Of a DNA stretch of 64,000 nucleotides, positions 16,474-25,348 are shown in pieces. The position numbers and the translations under genes are program-made. Where the stretch lies: NCBI RefSeq assembly GCF_000813325.1, contig NZ_BBQE01000001.1, one strand, 5' to 3'. The stretch is from Sulfurospirillum cavolei. Its GTDB lineage: Bacteria > Campylobacterota > Campylobacteria > Campylobacterales > Sulfurospirillaceae. How positions within the stretch are numbered: position 1 is the stretch's first letter; every line of letters begins with the position of its first letter. The notes under the pieces are model-generated. The model was not told where the DNA came from. It did not search any database and saw only the letters and a list, made by a program, of their open reading frames with translations.

Positions 16474-17700
16474 TTATTCGTTTTCAAACAAAAGTTTTCC
16501 GCCGACGATCACTTTGGCGACTCGACCGTATAACGTATCGCCGTAGTACAAAGAGTGTTTATTCGTTACGGTATAAGTATGGTTAGGATCAAACAAAACG
16601 ACGTCCGCATCGCATCCTTCTTCGATTTTTCCTTTATGCTCTAAACCTAAAATCATTGCCGGATTGCGCGCACACAACGTTTCAAGCGTTTGCAAATCGA
16701 TCGTGCCGTTTTTGACTAAAAACGTATACGCCAAGGTTAAAAATTCTTCAATCGATCCGATACCAAACTCCGCGTCCTCAAACGCGACGTCTTTATACAA
16801 AATCGATTTAGGAGAGTGTGAAGAGGTGACGCAATCAATCATTCCCGCTTTCAAAGCATCGATTAGGGCGATTCTTTCGTCTTCTTCGCGCAAAGGAGGC
16901 ATCAATTTGGCATAGGTATTAAAACCGTCGCAACTCGCATCGTTTTTGGAAAGATGATGAATCGAAACTTCGGTAAAAAGAGAAGAAGGGCATGCTTTTT
17001 TATGCGCTTGGGCTATCTCTAAAGAACGCTTCGTCGAAAGTGATTTTAAAACGACGTCGGCACCGTAAAAAAGTGCCATTTCACAGACTTTCGCTACTTC
17101 GGCCGTTTCGGAAATCTTCGAAATTCCCGAAAGTCCTAGCGTTGATGCGATGCATCCGTCGTTCATCAATCCGTTATCGTCAAGATTCGGCTCGTAACAC
17201 TGTACGAAAACCGGTTTGTCTTTCATCGTAGCGTATTGCATCCCGCGGCGAAGCAAGTTAGCGTTACGGTGCGAATCGGCCAAAATTGCCGAAGCTCCGT
17301 TATTGAGCAACGTGGCAATATTGTGCAATTGATCTTCTTTTTGATCCGCCAAAGGAGCACTCATCAAAATATTGACTTTAGCTTGATCGATTTTAAATTT
17401 TACCAACTCTAAAAGCGTCGCACTCTCCAAACGAGGCGTAAAATCCGACATCACTACCGCCGTCGTTACACCGCCTTTAAGGCAACTTTGTGCGAGCTTG
17501 TCGATATGGTCTTGGTTGAGAATGCTATTGGAAAAACGTACGTTCAGATCGATCATCCCCGGAAGCAAAACCATACCGTTAGCCTCTAAAACCTCCTCAT
17601 GCGAAGGAGCGTTAAGGTTTTCTCCGATCGCAACGATCTTGTTGTCCTGAATCAACACGTCTTGTCTTTTTTCGTGAATTCGTGCGTTTTTAATAAGCAT
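16474..17700 (-). CDS. pyrC2: Dihydroorotase-like protein lacking metal ligands (pseudo-DHOase)
   Basis: A 408-residue amidohydrolase-fold protein closest to the long dihydroorotases (PyrC, multifunctional-complex type). The usual metal-binding HxH after PGMID is replaced by N53-V54-R55. The segment normally containing a catalytic aspartate (TDHAPH) reads T292-S-S-H-S-P-K298. The region that normally reads HxE(D) is QCYEPN. By sequence it should be catalytically inactive. Known inactive homologues act as structural partners of aspartate transcarbamoylase, and a similar role is inferred here. An active pyrC would be expected elsewhere. It overlaps the GH3 gene upstream by 11 bases. Confidence 0.85.
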   Translation of the reverse strand: MLIKNARIHEKRQDVLIQDNKIVAIGENLNAPSHEEVLEANGMVLLPGMIDLNVRFSNSILNQDHIDKLAQSCLKGGVTTAVVMSDFTPRLESATLLELVKFKIDQAKVNILMSAPLADQKEDQLHNIATLLNNGASAILADSHRNANLLRRGMQYATMKDKPVFVQCYEPNLDDNGLMNDGCIASTLGLSGISKISETAEVAKVCEMALFYGADVVLKSLSTKRSLEIAQAHKKACPSSLFTEVSIHHLSKNDASCDGFNTYAKLMPPLREEDERIALIDALKAGMIDCVTSSHSPKSILYKDVAFEDAEFGIGSIEEFLTLAYTFLVKNGTIDLQTLETLCARNPAMILGLEHKGKIEEGCDADVVLFDPNHTYTVTNKHSLYYGDTLYGRVAKVIVGGKLLFENE

Positions 17701-18784
17701 AGCTTCCTCGCTTGGATAAATTTTTTTTAAACGTCAAGATGCGTGCGTAAGCTTGCTCGATGCTAGCTTGCGAAATTTCTCCGCTACGAACGGCATCTAG
17801 TAGAATTTTTTGAACCGTAAAGGGCATACTGGCATTATCGGCAAAATAATTGGTAAAAACAAGAATATCGCCGCCGGCTTGTACGCTTCGAATAACGCGC
17901 TGTTTAAAATCGAGCGTATTAGGTAAAGAGTCGGTACGTAAATTATGCACAAAAACAACGCCTTTAAAGTGCATCTTATCACGCAGTAAGTTTTGAACGA
18001 TCGTTTTTGAAAAAAGAGAAGGCTCTTTTGGGTCTAAATCGTTAATTTTGGCATGCGACATCAAAACCGCGTCGATTTTATCGTAGGCAATGAGATCGTA
18101 ATAGGGTTTGAGTTGCTCAAATCGCCATGAAGCCGAAGCATCCGCACGGCTTGAAAAATCATCCCACAAATTGGCTCCCGCATAGGGAAAATACTTAACG
18201 ACAGGCGTAATACCGTTTCGATACATCGCGTCGATAAATAACAGGGCATACGTCGTGACGATCTCTTCGTAAGAAGCGTAAGCACGCTCCGACTCTTTGG
18301 CGTTGCCGGCGATTTTACGTTGCAAATCGAGCACGGGAGCCAAATTGACGTTCACGCCGCCTTTTGCCATAGAGGAGCACATGGCATCGTAAATCGAGGC
18401 GGTTTCGTTCACGTCTTTGCTCGTTGCGATTTCATTGGCACCGTATGCGGGAGCAAATCCTTTTTTGAGGGAGAAGAGATTTGCATCACTTCCGTCATGT
18501 TCAACCGCAACGATCAAAGCCGCATCCACAGGGGCTTGCGCTTTAAGATAATCGGTCAATTTTTTCAGCTGGGCAACGTTTTGGATATTTTTTTCCGTTA
18601 AAAAAATACCGCCTATTTTTTCGCGCTTAATATCTTTGGCGACTTGCTCAACCCACTTATCGCTCTCTTTCGTTCCGTCAAATCCGATCACGATCATTTG
18701 GGCAATCATCTCTTCCAACGACGTGCTTTTCGCACATGTAAGACTAAGACACAATGCCGTCAGTAAAAAAATTCGTTTCATCAA
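17690..18784 (-). CDS. Exported GH3-fold protein with degenerate active site
   Basis: A 364-residue protein with a signal peptide (MKRIFLLTALCLSLTCAKS) and a glycoside hydrolase family 3 N-terminal fold like NagZ. KGGVNVNLAPVLDL (141-154) is well conserved. The NagZ KHFPGHG motif reads KYFPYAG at 197-203. The catalytic aspartate region (normally GVVFSDDL) reads GVVFVHNL at 275-282, so the nucleophile is missing. Hydrolase activity is therefore doubtful; a binding or structural role is possible. NagZ is normally cytoplasmic in Gram-negatives, so the signal peptide is a further difference. It overlaps gpsA by four bases and the pyrC-like gene by 11. Confidence 0.8.
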   Translation of the reverse strand: MMKRIFLLTALCLSLTCAKSTSLEEMIAQMIVIGFDGTKESDKWVEQVAKDIKREKIGGIFLTEKNIQNVAQLKKLTDYLKAQAPVDAALIVAVEHDGSDANLFSLKKGFAPAYGANEIATSKDVNETASIYDAMCSSMAKGGVNVNLAPVLDLQRKIAGNAKESERAYASYEEIVTTYALLFIDAMYRNGITPVVKYFPYAGANLWDDFSSRADASASWRFEQLKPYYDLIAYDKIDAVLMSHAKINDLDPKEPSLFSKTIVQNLLRDKMHFKGVVFVHNLRTDSLPNTLDFKQRVIRSVQAGGDILVFTNYFADNASMPFTVQKILLDAVRSGEISQASIEQAYARILTFKKNLSKRGSYAY

Positions 18785-19668
18785 TCCGCCAATAAATCTT
18801 TCACGCTTTGCTTAGGAGACTTTCCCTTTAAGATCAAAGCGATTTCATGGGCAATGGGCGTATAAATAGCGTGTTTTGCGGAAAGCTCGAAAACGGCTTC
18901 AGAGGTATAAACACCCTCCGCCACTTCGCCTAATTCTTCCAAAATTGCGTCTAAAGCTTTGCCCTGTGCTAAAAAAAGACCGACGCGGTAATTACGCGAA
19001 AGCGTACTCGAAGCCGTCAAAAAAAGATCGCCCGCGCCGCTAAGCCCCAAAAACGTCGCTTCTTTTGCACTGAAAAAATGACCGAAGCGTTGCATCTCGA
19101 CCAAGCCTCTGGCAATTAAGCTTGCCCGCGCGTTATTGCCGAGTTTTAATCCGTCGCAAATACCGCTAGCGATCGCCAAAACGTTTTTATAGGCACCGCA
19201 AACTTCTGCGCCGATGACGTCTTGCGAAATATAGGTTTTAATAAACGAAGGGAAAAATGCGCAAAATTCTTTAGCAAGGCTTTCGTTGGAAGCATTGACG
19301 ACGACCGCCGTGGGGAGAGCTTGCATCACTTCTGAAGCAAACGAAGGACCGGAAAGAAATGCCAGATGGGTTTCGGGCACGTATTGTGCAAAAATTTCAT
19401 TTAGAAATTTTCCGCTTCCTTGTTCGATCCCTTTTGCGGCAACCAAGATTTTTTGCCCCGAAAAGCGAAAATGCTCTTCCAACCAACTTCGCACGACTTG
19501 CGCCGGTAAAGCAAAAATGAGATAGTCGCTTTGAAGGGCTTCTTCCAGTCCGACAAAATTTTCAACGGCTTTTGCGTGTCGCGACGTAATCTTACATGTA
19601 ACATTGCGGGAAATGGCAAACTGAAGCGCTTGCCCCCATTTGCCTGCTCCAATGACCGCTATACTCAC
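18781..19668 (-). CDS. gpsA: NAD(P)H-dependent glycerol-3-phosphate dehydrogenase
   Basis: Makes sn-glycerol 3-phosphate for phospholipid synthesis. The N-terminal Rossmann motif is IAVIGAGKWGQAL, followed by ILVAAKGIE and LSGPSFASEV. The catalytic lysine region is GAYKNVLAIASGICDG, and LGLSGAGDLFLTASS follows. At 295 residues it is slightly shorter than many homologues. It follows gatB after 14 bases in the leftward run. Confidence 0.95.
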   Translation of the reverse strand: MSIAVIGAGKWGQALQFAISRNVTCKITSRHAKAVENFVGLEEALQSDYLIFALPAQVVRSWLEEHFRFSGQKILVAAKGIEQGSGKFLNEIFAQYVPETHLAFLSGPSFASEVMQALPTAVVVNASNESLAKEFCAFFPSFIKTYISQDVIGAEVCGAYKNVLAIASGICDGLKLGNNARASLIARGLVEMQRFGHFFSAKEATFLGLSGAGDLFLTASSTLSRNYRVGLFLAQGKALDAILEELGEVAEGVYTSEAVFELSAKHAIYTPIAHEIALILKGKSPKQSVKDLLAD

Positions 19669-19682
19669 AAAAAACCTTTGCG

Positions 19683-21110
19683 TTAGTGAAGTCTGGCTTT
19701 TAAAAGCTCGTTGACTTTGGAAGGATTGGCCGTTCCTTTGCTCTCTTTCATCGCTTGACCGACAAAAAAAGCAAAAAGCTTCTCTTTACCTGCTTTATAT
19801 TCGGCGACTTTATCGCCGTTGGCGGCAATAATGGCATCGATGATCGCTACCAGCGCACCCTCATCGCTCATTTGTTGTAAGCCCAGCGTTGCAATCGCTT
19901 CATCAACGCCGACGCGATTTTGCATTAAATAGTCCAAAACCTCTTTGGCGGCTTTACCGCTAATCGTAGCATCTTCAATACGTTTAACGAGTAATGCCAA
20001 CGTCGCGGCATCGACCGGCGAAGTCATAAGCGTCACACCGTTTCCCAAACGACCTTGAAGCTCGACGCTTAGCCACGTCACACTGTTTTTCGGACTCGCA
20101 CCGTGTTCGATCATCGTTTCAAAAAAGCGTGCCGTCTCGACACTTGCGGTAATCACGTTTGCATCGTACGCCTTGATGCCGTACTCCGTTACGAAACGAT
20201 CTCTTTTTTCATCGGGTAATTCAGGGATTTGAATACACTGGGCTAACATATCTTCGGGAATCATGACCGGTAATAAATCCGGATCGGGAAAATAGCGATA
20301 CTCCGCACTGTCTTCTTTGGAACGCATACTGCGTGTTTCATTTTTATCGATGTCGAAAAGCCGCGTCTCTTGGACGACTTCTTGCTCGTATACGCCGTCT
20401 TCCCATGCCGCACTTTGACGCTCTACTTCGTAATCGATGGCTTTTTGGATGAATTTAAACGAGTTTAGGTTCTTAATCTCCGCCCTCGTATAAAGCTTCG
20501 TATCGCCTTTCGGGCGAATCGAGACGTTTGCGTCGCAACGAAAACTTCCCTCTTGCATATTCGCGTCGCTAATGTCGAGGTAACGCAAAATAGCATGAAG
20601 CTTTTTAAGATATAAGACCGCCTCTTCGCTACTGCGCATATCCGGTTCGCTGACGATTTCCAAGAGTGGTGTTCCGGCACGGTTAAGATCGACATGTGAG
20701 ACGTTACCGTGGTGAATATTTTTTCCCGCGTCTTCTTCGAGATGCGCGCGCGTAACCCCGATACGTTTTTTCGTTCCGTCTTCAAAATCGATATAAATCT
20801 CGCCCGCTTCAACGATAGGTATTTCAAACTGGCTGATTTGATACCCTTTGGGTAAATCGGGATAAAAATAGTTTTTACGGTTAAAAATAGATTTTCGATT
20901 GATCGTTGCGTTGATGGCCGTTCCAAGCGCAATGGCTTTTTTTACCGCCTCTTTATTTAAAACGGGTAAAGCCCCCGGAAGGCCTAAGCAGACCTCGCAC
21001 ACGTTTGTATTGGGTTCATCGCCGAAACTGGTCGGACAACTGCAAAAAATTTTGGTTTTCGTATTTAACTGAGCATGAACCTCAAGTCCTATAACAACTT
21101 CAAATTCCAT
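19683..21110 (-). CDS. gatB: Aspartyl/glutamyl-tRNA(Asn/Gln) amidotransferase subunit B
   Basis: Part of the GatCAB amidotransferase that converts Asp-tRNA(Asn) and Glu-tRNA(Gln) to Asn- and Gln-tRNA. Length is 475 residues. The start EVVIGLEVHAQLNTKTKIFCSC, the zinc-site cysteines (CSC and CEVCLG), RAHLEEDAGK and the C-terminal GatB/YqeY tail (KESKGTANPSKVNELLKARL) identify it. GatA and GatC genes are not in the window. It sits between a thiE-like gene and gpsA with short gaps. Confidence 0.96.
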   Translation of the reverse strand: MEFEVVIGLEVHAQLNTKTKIFCSCPTSFGDEPNTNVCEVCLGLPGALPVLNKEAVKKAIALGTAINATINRKSIFNRKNYFYPDLPKGYQISQFEIPIVEAGEIYIDFEDGTKKRIGVTRAHLEEDAGKNIHHGNVSHVDLNRAGTPLLEIVSEPDMRSSEEAVLYLKKLHAILRYLDISDANMQEGSFRCDANVSIRPKGDTKLYTRAEIKNLNSFKFIQKAIDYEVERQSAAWEDGVYEQEVVQETRLFDIDKNETRSMRSKEDSAEYRYFPDPDLLPVMIPEDMLAQCIQIPELPDEKRDRFVTEYGIKAYDANVITASVETARFFETMIEHGASPKNSVTWLSVELQGRLGNGVTLMTSPVDAATLALLVKRIEDATISGKAAKEVLDYLMQNRVGVDEAIATLGLQQMSDEGALVAIIDAIIAANGDKVAEYKAGKEKLFAFFVGQAMKESKGTANPSKVNELLKARLH

Positions 21111-21127
21111 TAATAAGCCTTTGCGGA

Positions 21128-21685
21128 TTAATCTAAAAACAAGCGGATAGAAGCAATTCCGTACACCCCAAGTGCTTCACACGCCTTGACATGCGCAGGT
21201 TTGACGATACCTCCAAGCGCGAAACATTTGAGAGAGATTTTATCATTTATTTCTTTTAACTTCTCTAAACCTACGGGCGTTCCTTTGCCGGGAGATTCGA
21301 AGATGGGGCTAAACGTCAACGCATCGGCACCGTTTTTTTGTGCCTCTTCCGCTTCGCGTAAGGTATGCGTACTGACCACTACAAAAAGTCCTAAAGCTTT
21401 AGCCTCTTCAACGACATGTAACGCATTTGAGGGCAAATGTACGCCTAAAACGCCTAAACGATGAGCCAAACGATAATCGCCGTGAAGAAGAACATTTTTA
21501 TGTAAATTTTGCGGAAGCAAGGCAAGAACCTCCGTAGCAAATACTGCATAATCGACAACATGTTTATCGCGTAAACAGATATAATCGACGCGGTGTTTTT
21601 GCGTAATATCACGAAGCTTTTGCGCACAGATTTGCGCATCGGAAGTGTAATAAAGCGGATCAGTGATCAGATAGCGTTTGAGCAT
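21128..21685 (-). CDS. Thiamine phosphate synthase-family protein (ThiE/TenI)
   Basis: TIM-barrel protein of about 185 residues. VDYICLRDK, LHGDYRLAHRLGVLGVHLPS, ADALTFSPIFESPGKGTPVG and FALGGI match the ThiE/TenI family, which joins pyrimidine and thiazole phosphates to make thiamine phosphate (ThiE) or aromatises the thiazole (TenI). It is shorter than most ThiE proteins, so the choice between the two is open. The ATG at 21685 aligns with family starts; an earlier in-frame start would add 32 unrelated residues inside the upstream gene. It overlaps that gene by 26 bases. Confidence 0.75.
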   Translation of the reverse strand: MLKRYLITDPLYYTSDAQICAQKLRDITQKHRVDYICLRDKHVVDYAVFATEVLALLPQNLHKNVLLHGDYRLAHRLGVLGVHLPSNALHVVEEAKALGLFVVVSTHTLREAEEAQKNGADALTFSPIFESPGKGTPVGLEKLKEINDKISLKCFALGGIVKPAHVKACEALGVYGIASIRLFLD

Positions 21686-21953
21686 CGTTTGTGTCGATCC
21701 AGCGTTGCAATAAAGCCGTTTGCTTTTGCGCTTCCGAAAATTTGGCAATCTGTAAAGACGCCACTTCAAAAACAACCACAAAAAGTGCTCCGAAGAGAAA
21801 ACAAAAAAGTCCGATCATGCAAGCGACGATCCATCCGAAAGGTAAGAAGAGTAAAAAGAAGTAAGTCCCGCCGGCAATTGCAAGAGCCCAAGAGGCACCT
21901 TGCAAAAAGCTCAGCAGTTTTTCAAAACGCGTGAAATCTTTAGTGTTCTTCAC
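21660..21953 (-). CDS. Small membrane protein of unknown function
   Basis: A 97-residue protein with two strongly hydrophobic helices (about 17-38 and 39-63) and a charged C-terminal tail containing KFSEAQKQTALLQRW. No family is recognised. It overlaps atpB upstream by 14 bases and the thiE-like gene downstream by 26, so it is translated as part of that operon. Proximity to atpB could hint at a role in ATP synthase assembly, but nothing in the sequence shows it. Confidence 0.7.
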   Translation of the reverse strand: MKNTKDFTRFEKLLSFLQGASWALAIAGGTYFFLLFLPFGWIVACMIGLFCFLFGALFVVVFEVASLQIAKFSEAQKQTALLQRWIDTNDAQTLSDH

Positions 21954-22617
21954 TGATCAAGACCGCACCTGCAAGATAAACGTACGTTAAGATCATAAAA
22001 ATAAACGTTTGTAAAAGTGCGGAAAACGTTAAAAGCGCATATGCGGGAAGCGGAGCAACCCAAGGAGCAAGCATTAAAACGACCGCCAAGAAAATATCTT
22101 CGCCTTTGATGTTACCGAAAAGTCGGAATGAAAGAGAGATAATACGTGAAAAATGCGAAACGATTTCGATAGGGAACATTAACGGAGCCAAAAGTTTGAC
22201 CGGTCCCATAAAATGTGCGAAATAGTGAACGACGCCGTTGACGCGGATACCTTCAAAATTATAATAAACAAAAACCATTAACGCCAATGCCAAGGTCATG
22301 TTTAGACTGCTTGAAGGTGCTTCAAAACCGGGAACGATACCGATCATATTGGCAACAAAAACGACCAAACCGATGGTTGCTACAAGCGGTAAATATTTGC
22401 GAGATAACTCTTCTCCGATGACGTCTCTGCCCATAGAGATAACGCCTACAAGATATGCTTCCATAACGTTTTGTACGCCGCTTGGGACCAATTGCATCTT
22501 AGACGTTGCCATTTTGGCGAGTCCCAAGACGATCAATGCTACCAAGAGAATGTGGGATACGAAAAGAAAGTTATGGTCGTGACTGATTAAGCCTACAAAG
22601 GTAAAAATTTCACCCAT
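21940..22617 (-). CDS. atpB: ATP synthase F0 subunit a
   Basis: Proton-channel subunit of ATP synthase, 225 residues with five to six membrane helices. The essential arginine lies in the helix SRIISLSFRLFGNIKGEDIFLAV, and the last helix contains LLTFSALLQTFIFMILTYVYL. The gene stands apart from the other atp genes, as commonly seen in Campylobacterota. A downstream overlap links it to the small membrane protein gene. Confidence 0.95.
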   Translation of the reverse strand: MGEIFTFVGLISHDHNFLFVSHILLVALIVLGLAKMATSKMQLVPSGVQNVMEAYLVGVISMGRDVIGEELSRKYLPLVATIGLVVFVANMIGIVPGFEAPSSSLNMTLALALMVFVYYNFEGIRVNGVVHYFAHFMGPVKLLAPLMFPIEIVSHFSRIISLSFRLFGNIKGEDIFLAVVLMLAPWVAPLPAYALLTFSALLQTFIFMILTYVYLAGAVLISEEH

Positions 22618-22676
22618 TACACCGTTCCTTTAATTATTATTTGCGTGATTGTATCGATAAATCATTTAATCATTCA

Positions 22677-22883
22677 TTAAGGCTTCGCTTTTTGGCGAAG
22701 CTTTGTGACTTGCTCACCGCCGATACCCCAATTGTCGGTATCGACTTCATCGATAACGACGACGGTCGTCGAACGATTTTTTCCTAACACGTCGACCAAT
22801 AAATCGGTCACGCCCGCAATGAGTTTTTCTTTTTGCTCTTTGCTGGCACCTTCTTTGGTTATTTTGATATTGACGTAGGGCAT
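22677..22883 (-). CDS. 4-oxalocrotonate tautomerase-family protein
   Basis: A 68-residue tautomerase. The catalytic N-terminal proline follows the initiator methionine (MPYVNIKITKEGASKEQKEK), and VVIDEVDTDNWGIGGEQV matches the family C-terminus. The natural substrate is unknown; the family keto-enol isomerises small acids. The start overlaps the end of the SulP gene by 25 bases, with translation probably coupled. Confidence 0.9.
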   Translation of the reverse strand: MPYVNIKITKEGASKEQKEKLIAGVTDLLVDVLGKNRSTTVVVIDEVDTDNWGIGGEQVTKLRQKAKP

Positions 22884-24580
22884 GGTATCTCCTGATTGAG
22901 TAGTCGATCGGCACGAAGCAGTGCCGTATCGATATGATCGGTAATGTTTTCTTGTCCGACGTTTTTATCAAAACCGAGGCGTTCCATTTTATGTTTAATA
23001 CGCTCGTTGACGCCGGAGAGTACAAGAACCGTTCCGTTGCTTTGACACAACTCTAAAAATTCTTCCAAAGCATGTAATCCCGTTGCATCGATCATGGGAA
23101 CATGGCGCATTCGCAAAATAAACACTTTAGGGGCGTCTTCCAATTCGCCCAAAATATTTTTCAAACGATCGGCGACGCCAAAGAAGAAGGGACCGTTAAT
23201 TTCATACACTTCGACGCCTTGCGGTACGATTTTATTGCTGATTGCATGAACGTCGGTTTCGTCAATCGGCTCGTCGGTTTCGTCAAAAGGCATAACCACG
23301 CTCTCTTTCGTGTCGATAATCCCCGTCACGTCGATCATACGCTTGATAAATAAAAGACCCGCCAACATAATGCCCGTTTGTACGCCAGTGTTCAAATCGA
23401 TAAAAACGGTCAAAAAGAAAGTCATTAAAAGTACGACGACGTCGTTTCGTTCCGACTTAAGTGCAATCGCTTTAAAATGGTGGAATTCACTCATATTCCA
23501 TGCAACGACCACTAAAATTGCCGCCAACGCCGCCAAGGGAATTAATAAAATCAATTTTGAAAACAAAAACATAAAGATCAATAACATCAGCGCGTGCAGC
23601 ATACCCGAAACCGGACCGTATGCGCCCGATTTAATATTGGTTGCCGTTCGAGCGATCGCACCCGTCGCCGCAATACCGCCGAATAGCACCGACCCGATAT
23701 TAGCGACGCCTTGAGCGATCAACTCCTTGTTGGAATGGTGATGATCGCCCGTCATACCGTCCGCGACGACGCAAGAGAGCAAAGACTCGATCGCTCCTAA
23801 AATCGCTATCGTAATGGCATCGGGGAAAACGGCGCGAATTTTTTCCAACGAAAAAGCGGGAATCGAAGGCGACGGAAGCGTCGAAGGTAACGATCCGAAT
23901 TTCGATCCTATCGTTTCAACCGGTATAGTAAACAACCAAACCGCAAACGAAGAAAAAACAATGACCAACATCGGAGCGGGAACGCGCGGAAAACGGTGGC
24001 GAAGTTTAATTAACATCGCAATGCTGATCAGTCCTATAGCCAGTGCGTAATAATTCACATGTAACGCTTCGTGCGAATACAAAACCCATTGATCGGTAAA
24101 TTCCGCCGGCATTTTTGCAATCGGCAAGCCTAAAAAATCTTTGATTTGCGATGAAAAAATAATCAAAGCGATACCGCTTGTAAATCCCACCGTTACGGGA
24201 TAAGGAATAAACTTAATGATATTGCCGAGTTTAAAAACACCCATTAAAACAAGCATTCCGCCGGCTAAAAACGTCGCAATTACCAAACCGTCGTAGCCGT
24301 GTTTTAGAATCACCGCATAAAGTACCACAACAAAAGCCCCCGTAGGACCTCCGATCTGATACCTGCTTCCTCCGAGTAAGGAGATAATAAACCCCGCAAC
24401 GATCGCCGTAAAAAGACCGCGTTCGGGACTTACGCCGCTGGCAATCGCAAACGCCATCGCCAAAGGTAAGGCAATAATCGCCACCGTCGCTCCCGCAAGC
24501 ACGTCCGAAGAAAAGTGTGCGAAAGTGTACCCTTCCTTTAAAAGCGTATAGCTTCTAGGAAGCCAATTTTTTACATTCAT
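22859..24580 (-). CDS. SulP-family anion permease with STAS domain
   Basis: Inner-membrane anion transporter of about 573 residues, family SulP (sulfate, bicarbonate or other anions). The membrane part holds SGVSPERGLFTAIVAGF, GGSRYQIGGPTGAFVVVLY and ten or more helices. The C-terminal STAS domain includes VFILRMRHVPMIDATGLHALE. The ATG at 24580 has an AAGG ribosome-binding site eight bases upstream, better than the TTG one codon earlier. The anion carried cannot be inferred. Confidence 0.9.
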   Translation of the reverse strand: MNVKNWLPRSYTLLKEGYTFAHFSSDVLAGATVAIIALPLAMAFAIASGVSPERGLFTAIVAGFIISLLGGSRYQIGGPTGAFVVVLYAVILKHGYDGLVIATFLAGGMLVLMGVFKLGNIIKFIPYPVTVGFTSGIALIIFSSQIKDFLGLPIAKMPAEFTDQWVLYSHEALHVNYYALAIGLISIAMLIKLRHRFPRVPAPMLVIVFSSFAVWLFTIPVETIGSKFGSLPSTLPSPSIPAFSLEKIRAVFPDAITIAILGAIESLLSCVVADGMTGDHHHSNKELIAQGVANIGSVLFGGIAATGAIARTATNIKSGAYGPVSGMLHALMLLIFMFLFSKLILLIPLAALAAILVVVAWNMSEFHHFKAIALKSERNDVVVLLMTFFLTVFIDLNTGVQTGIMLAGLLFIKRMIDVTGIIDTKESVVMPFDETDEPIDETDVHAISNKIVPQGVEVYEINGPFFFGVADRLKNILGELEDAPKVFILRMRHVPMIDATGLHALEEFLELCQSNGTVLVLSGVNERIKHKMERLGFDKNVGQENITDHIDTALLRADRLLNQEIPCPTSISK

Positions 24581-24595
24581 CAAAACCGCCTTTCT

Positions 24596-25348
24596 TTACA
24601 GTATTTGTTTCTCCTGTCCTAAGCGATACAGGGCAAAATCGAATTTGACGGGATCGTTAGGATCAAGTGTTTTTAAGGCATCGGTCAGCTCGAGAACCGC
24701 TTTAAAATCGTATGTTTTACGCGTAATCAACCCTAATTTTCGACCGACGCGAAACGTATGCGTATCTAAGGGCATCAAAAGGTCTTGAGGACGAACCTCG
24801 TTCCACAAACCCAAGTCCAATGCGTCGCAACGAACCATCCAACGTAAATACATATGCCATCGTTTGTAAGCGGAAGTCGGGTTAGATGAAGGAATTGTAC
24901 CTAAGAGAAACTGATACCCTTTTGAACGATACGGATTAGAAGCGTACAACATGTCGATCAGTACGGCAATTCCGTCCATAACGTTTTGCTTTTTTCGATA
25001 CCCGCGTAAAAACAGTTTTTCCAAACTTCCGTGCGTCTCTTTGAGGCGTTTGAGCGTTATAAAAAATGCTTGAATGTCAAGACTGCTTTGAAAACGATAA
25101 TACGAAGATTGCAAAGCCTCGGCGATATGCGATTCGCTTGTTTCCAAAAGGCTAAAGTCCAAACTCTCTAAAAAATGCACGATCGCTTGAGCATTTCCGT
25201 AAGCAAAAAGCGCACAAACCAAAGCGACGTATTCGTCTTTATACCGTGAAGCAACCATTAAAGGATCGGGTTTTGAAACGGATAATTCTAAAGCGCAATT
25301 GCGTTTAAGAGCTTCTTCGCCTAAACGATCGGCAATGCTTTTATGCAT
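24596..25348 (-). CDS. TIGR02757-family protein of unknown function
   Basis: A 250-residue cytoplasmic protein matching the TIGR02757 family: PDPLMVASRYKDEYVALVCALFAYGNA near the N-terminus, KRWHMYLRWMVRCDALDLGLW, LLMPLDTHTFRVGRKLGL and DPVKFDFALYRLGQE at the end. The pattern of helices and the DTHT-type segment recall HhH base-excision repair glycosylases, but function is unproven. It overlaps the permease gene upstream by eight bases. Confidence 0.85.
   Translation of the reverse strand: MHKSIADRLGEEALKRNCALELSVSKPDPLMVASRYKDEYVALVCALFAYGNAQAIVHFLESLDFSLLETSESHIAEALQSSYYRFQSSLDIQAFFITLKRLKETHGSLEKLFLRGYRKKQNVMDGIAVLIDMLYASNPYRSKGYQFLLGTIPSSNPTSAYKRWHMYLRWMVRCDALDLGLWNEVRPQDLLMPLDTHTFRVGRKLGLITRKTYDFKAVLELTDALKTLDPNDPVKFDFALYRLGQEKQIL

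Noticed and set aside
17690..18784. Calling the GH3 gene nagZ
   Set aside because: The nucleophile motif is missing and a signal peptide is present, so the standard NagZ role is not supported.
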